DNA of 6,421 nt, taken from an uncultured Pseudomonadota bacterium. Its GTDB lineage: Bacteria > Pseudomonadota > Alphaproteobacteria > RUG11792. A model generated the notes under the pieces. The model saw only the letters and a program-made list of their open reading frames with translations. It ran no database searches and was not told the origin of the DNA. The DNA lies in NCBI GenBank assembly GCA_902773285.1, contig CACYDS010000105.1, forward strand, positions 1 to 6,421. Reading direction: 5' to 3'. Shown piece after piece: positions 6,334 to 6,421 of the stretch (the first letter of the stretch is position 1; the number at the start of each line of letters is the position of its first letter). Both the position numbers and the translations under genes were made by a program.

Positions 6334-6409
6334 TGGTGCCGATTGGGAGACTCGAACTCTCGACCTACTGATTACAAATCAGTTGCTCTACCAACTGAGC
6401 TAAATCGGC
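6334..6409 (-). tRNA. tRNA-Thr (anticodon UGU), CCA encoded
   Basis: Read on the - strand, acceptor GCCGATT (6409-6403) pairs with AATCGGC (6344-6338). Discriminator A (6337) and an encoded CCA (6336-6334) follow. The anticodon stem ACTGA/TCAGT closes the loop TTTGTAA, with anticodon TGT at 6376-6374. It decodes ACA and other threonine codons by wobble. It is oriented toward acs, whose ATG lies 116 nt beyond the tRNA end, so read-through from the tRNA promoter into acs is possible. Confidence 0.97.
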
Positions 6410-6421
6410 ACAATGGGGCGA

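Noticed and set aside
12..6409. Island bounded by tRNA genes (integration at tRNA attachment sites)
   Set aside because: No integrase, no duplicated tRNA 3' end inside the window, and most genes here are core housekeeping genes.
1..6421. CRISPR array, insertion sequence, riboswitch or toxin-antitoxin pair
   Set aside because: No regularly spaced repeats, transposase frame, recognisable riboswitch core or paired small genes were seen on either strand.

Overview
The window is a compact, A/T-rich stretch (roughly 40% G+C by eye, with intergenic gaps poorer still). It holds five protein genes and three tRNA genes, all tRNAs with encoded CCA ends. The best guess is a low-GC alphaproteobacterium, possibly a host-associated Rickettsiales/Holosporales-like lineage. 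This rests on a solitary large terminase of the alphaproteobacterial gene-transfer-agent (GTA) type, a short phosphatidylserine decarboxylase resembling the rickettsial form, small gaps and short proteins. The order is inference; the alphaproteobacterial placement is moderately supported.

Layout, left to right. Positions 12-172 carry tRNA-Lys(UUU) and tRNA-Glu(UUC) on the + strand, 9 nt apart. radA (branch-migration helicase/recombination factor) follows almost at once on the same strand. After an 86-nt, extremely A/T-rich gap comes a complete large terminase gene with intact ATPase and nuclease residues but no other phage or GTA gene beside it. A 131-nt gap with a hairpin and an extended -10 element leads into psd (phosphatidylserine decarboxylase). 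A DedA/VTT-family membrane protein gene starts 3 nt after the psd stop. Converging from the other strand is acs (acetyl-CoA synthetase), preceded at a distance by tRNA-Thr(UGU), also on the - strand. No gene-free stretch exceeds 300 bases.

How the genes relate. psd and dedA form a tight pair. Since psd makes phosphatidylethanolamine (PE) on the inner leaflet, and a DedA protein encoded beside psd in Bacillus subtilis (PetA/YbfM) is implicated in moving PE across the membrane, the pair suggests a make-and-flip PE module. The lone terminase is best read as one piece of a dispersed, possibly still functional GTA or a domesticated remnant. acs activates acetate to acetyl-CoA and is unrelated in function to its neighbours.

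The most interesting points are the isolated but catalytically intact terminase and the psd-dedA coupling. I see no CRISPR array, insertion sequence, integrase or clearly new defence system.
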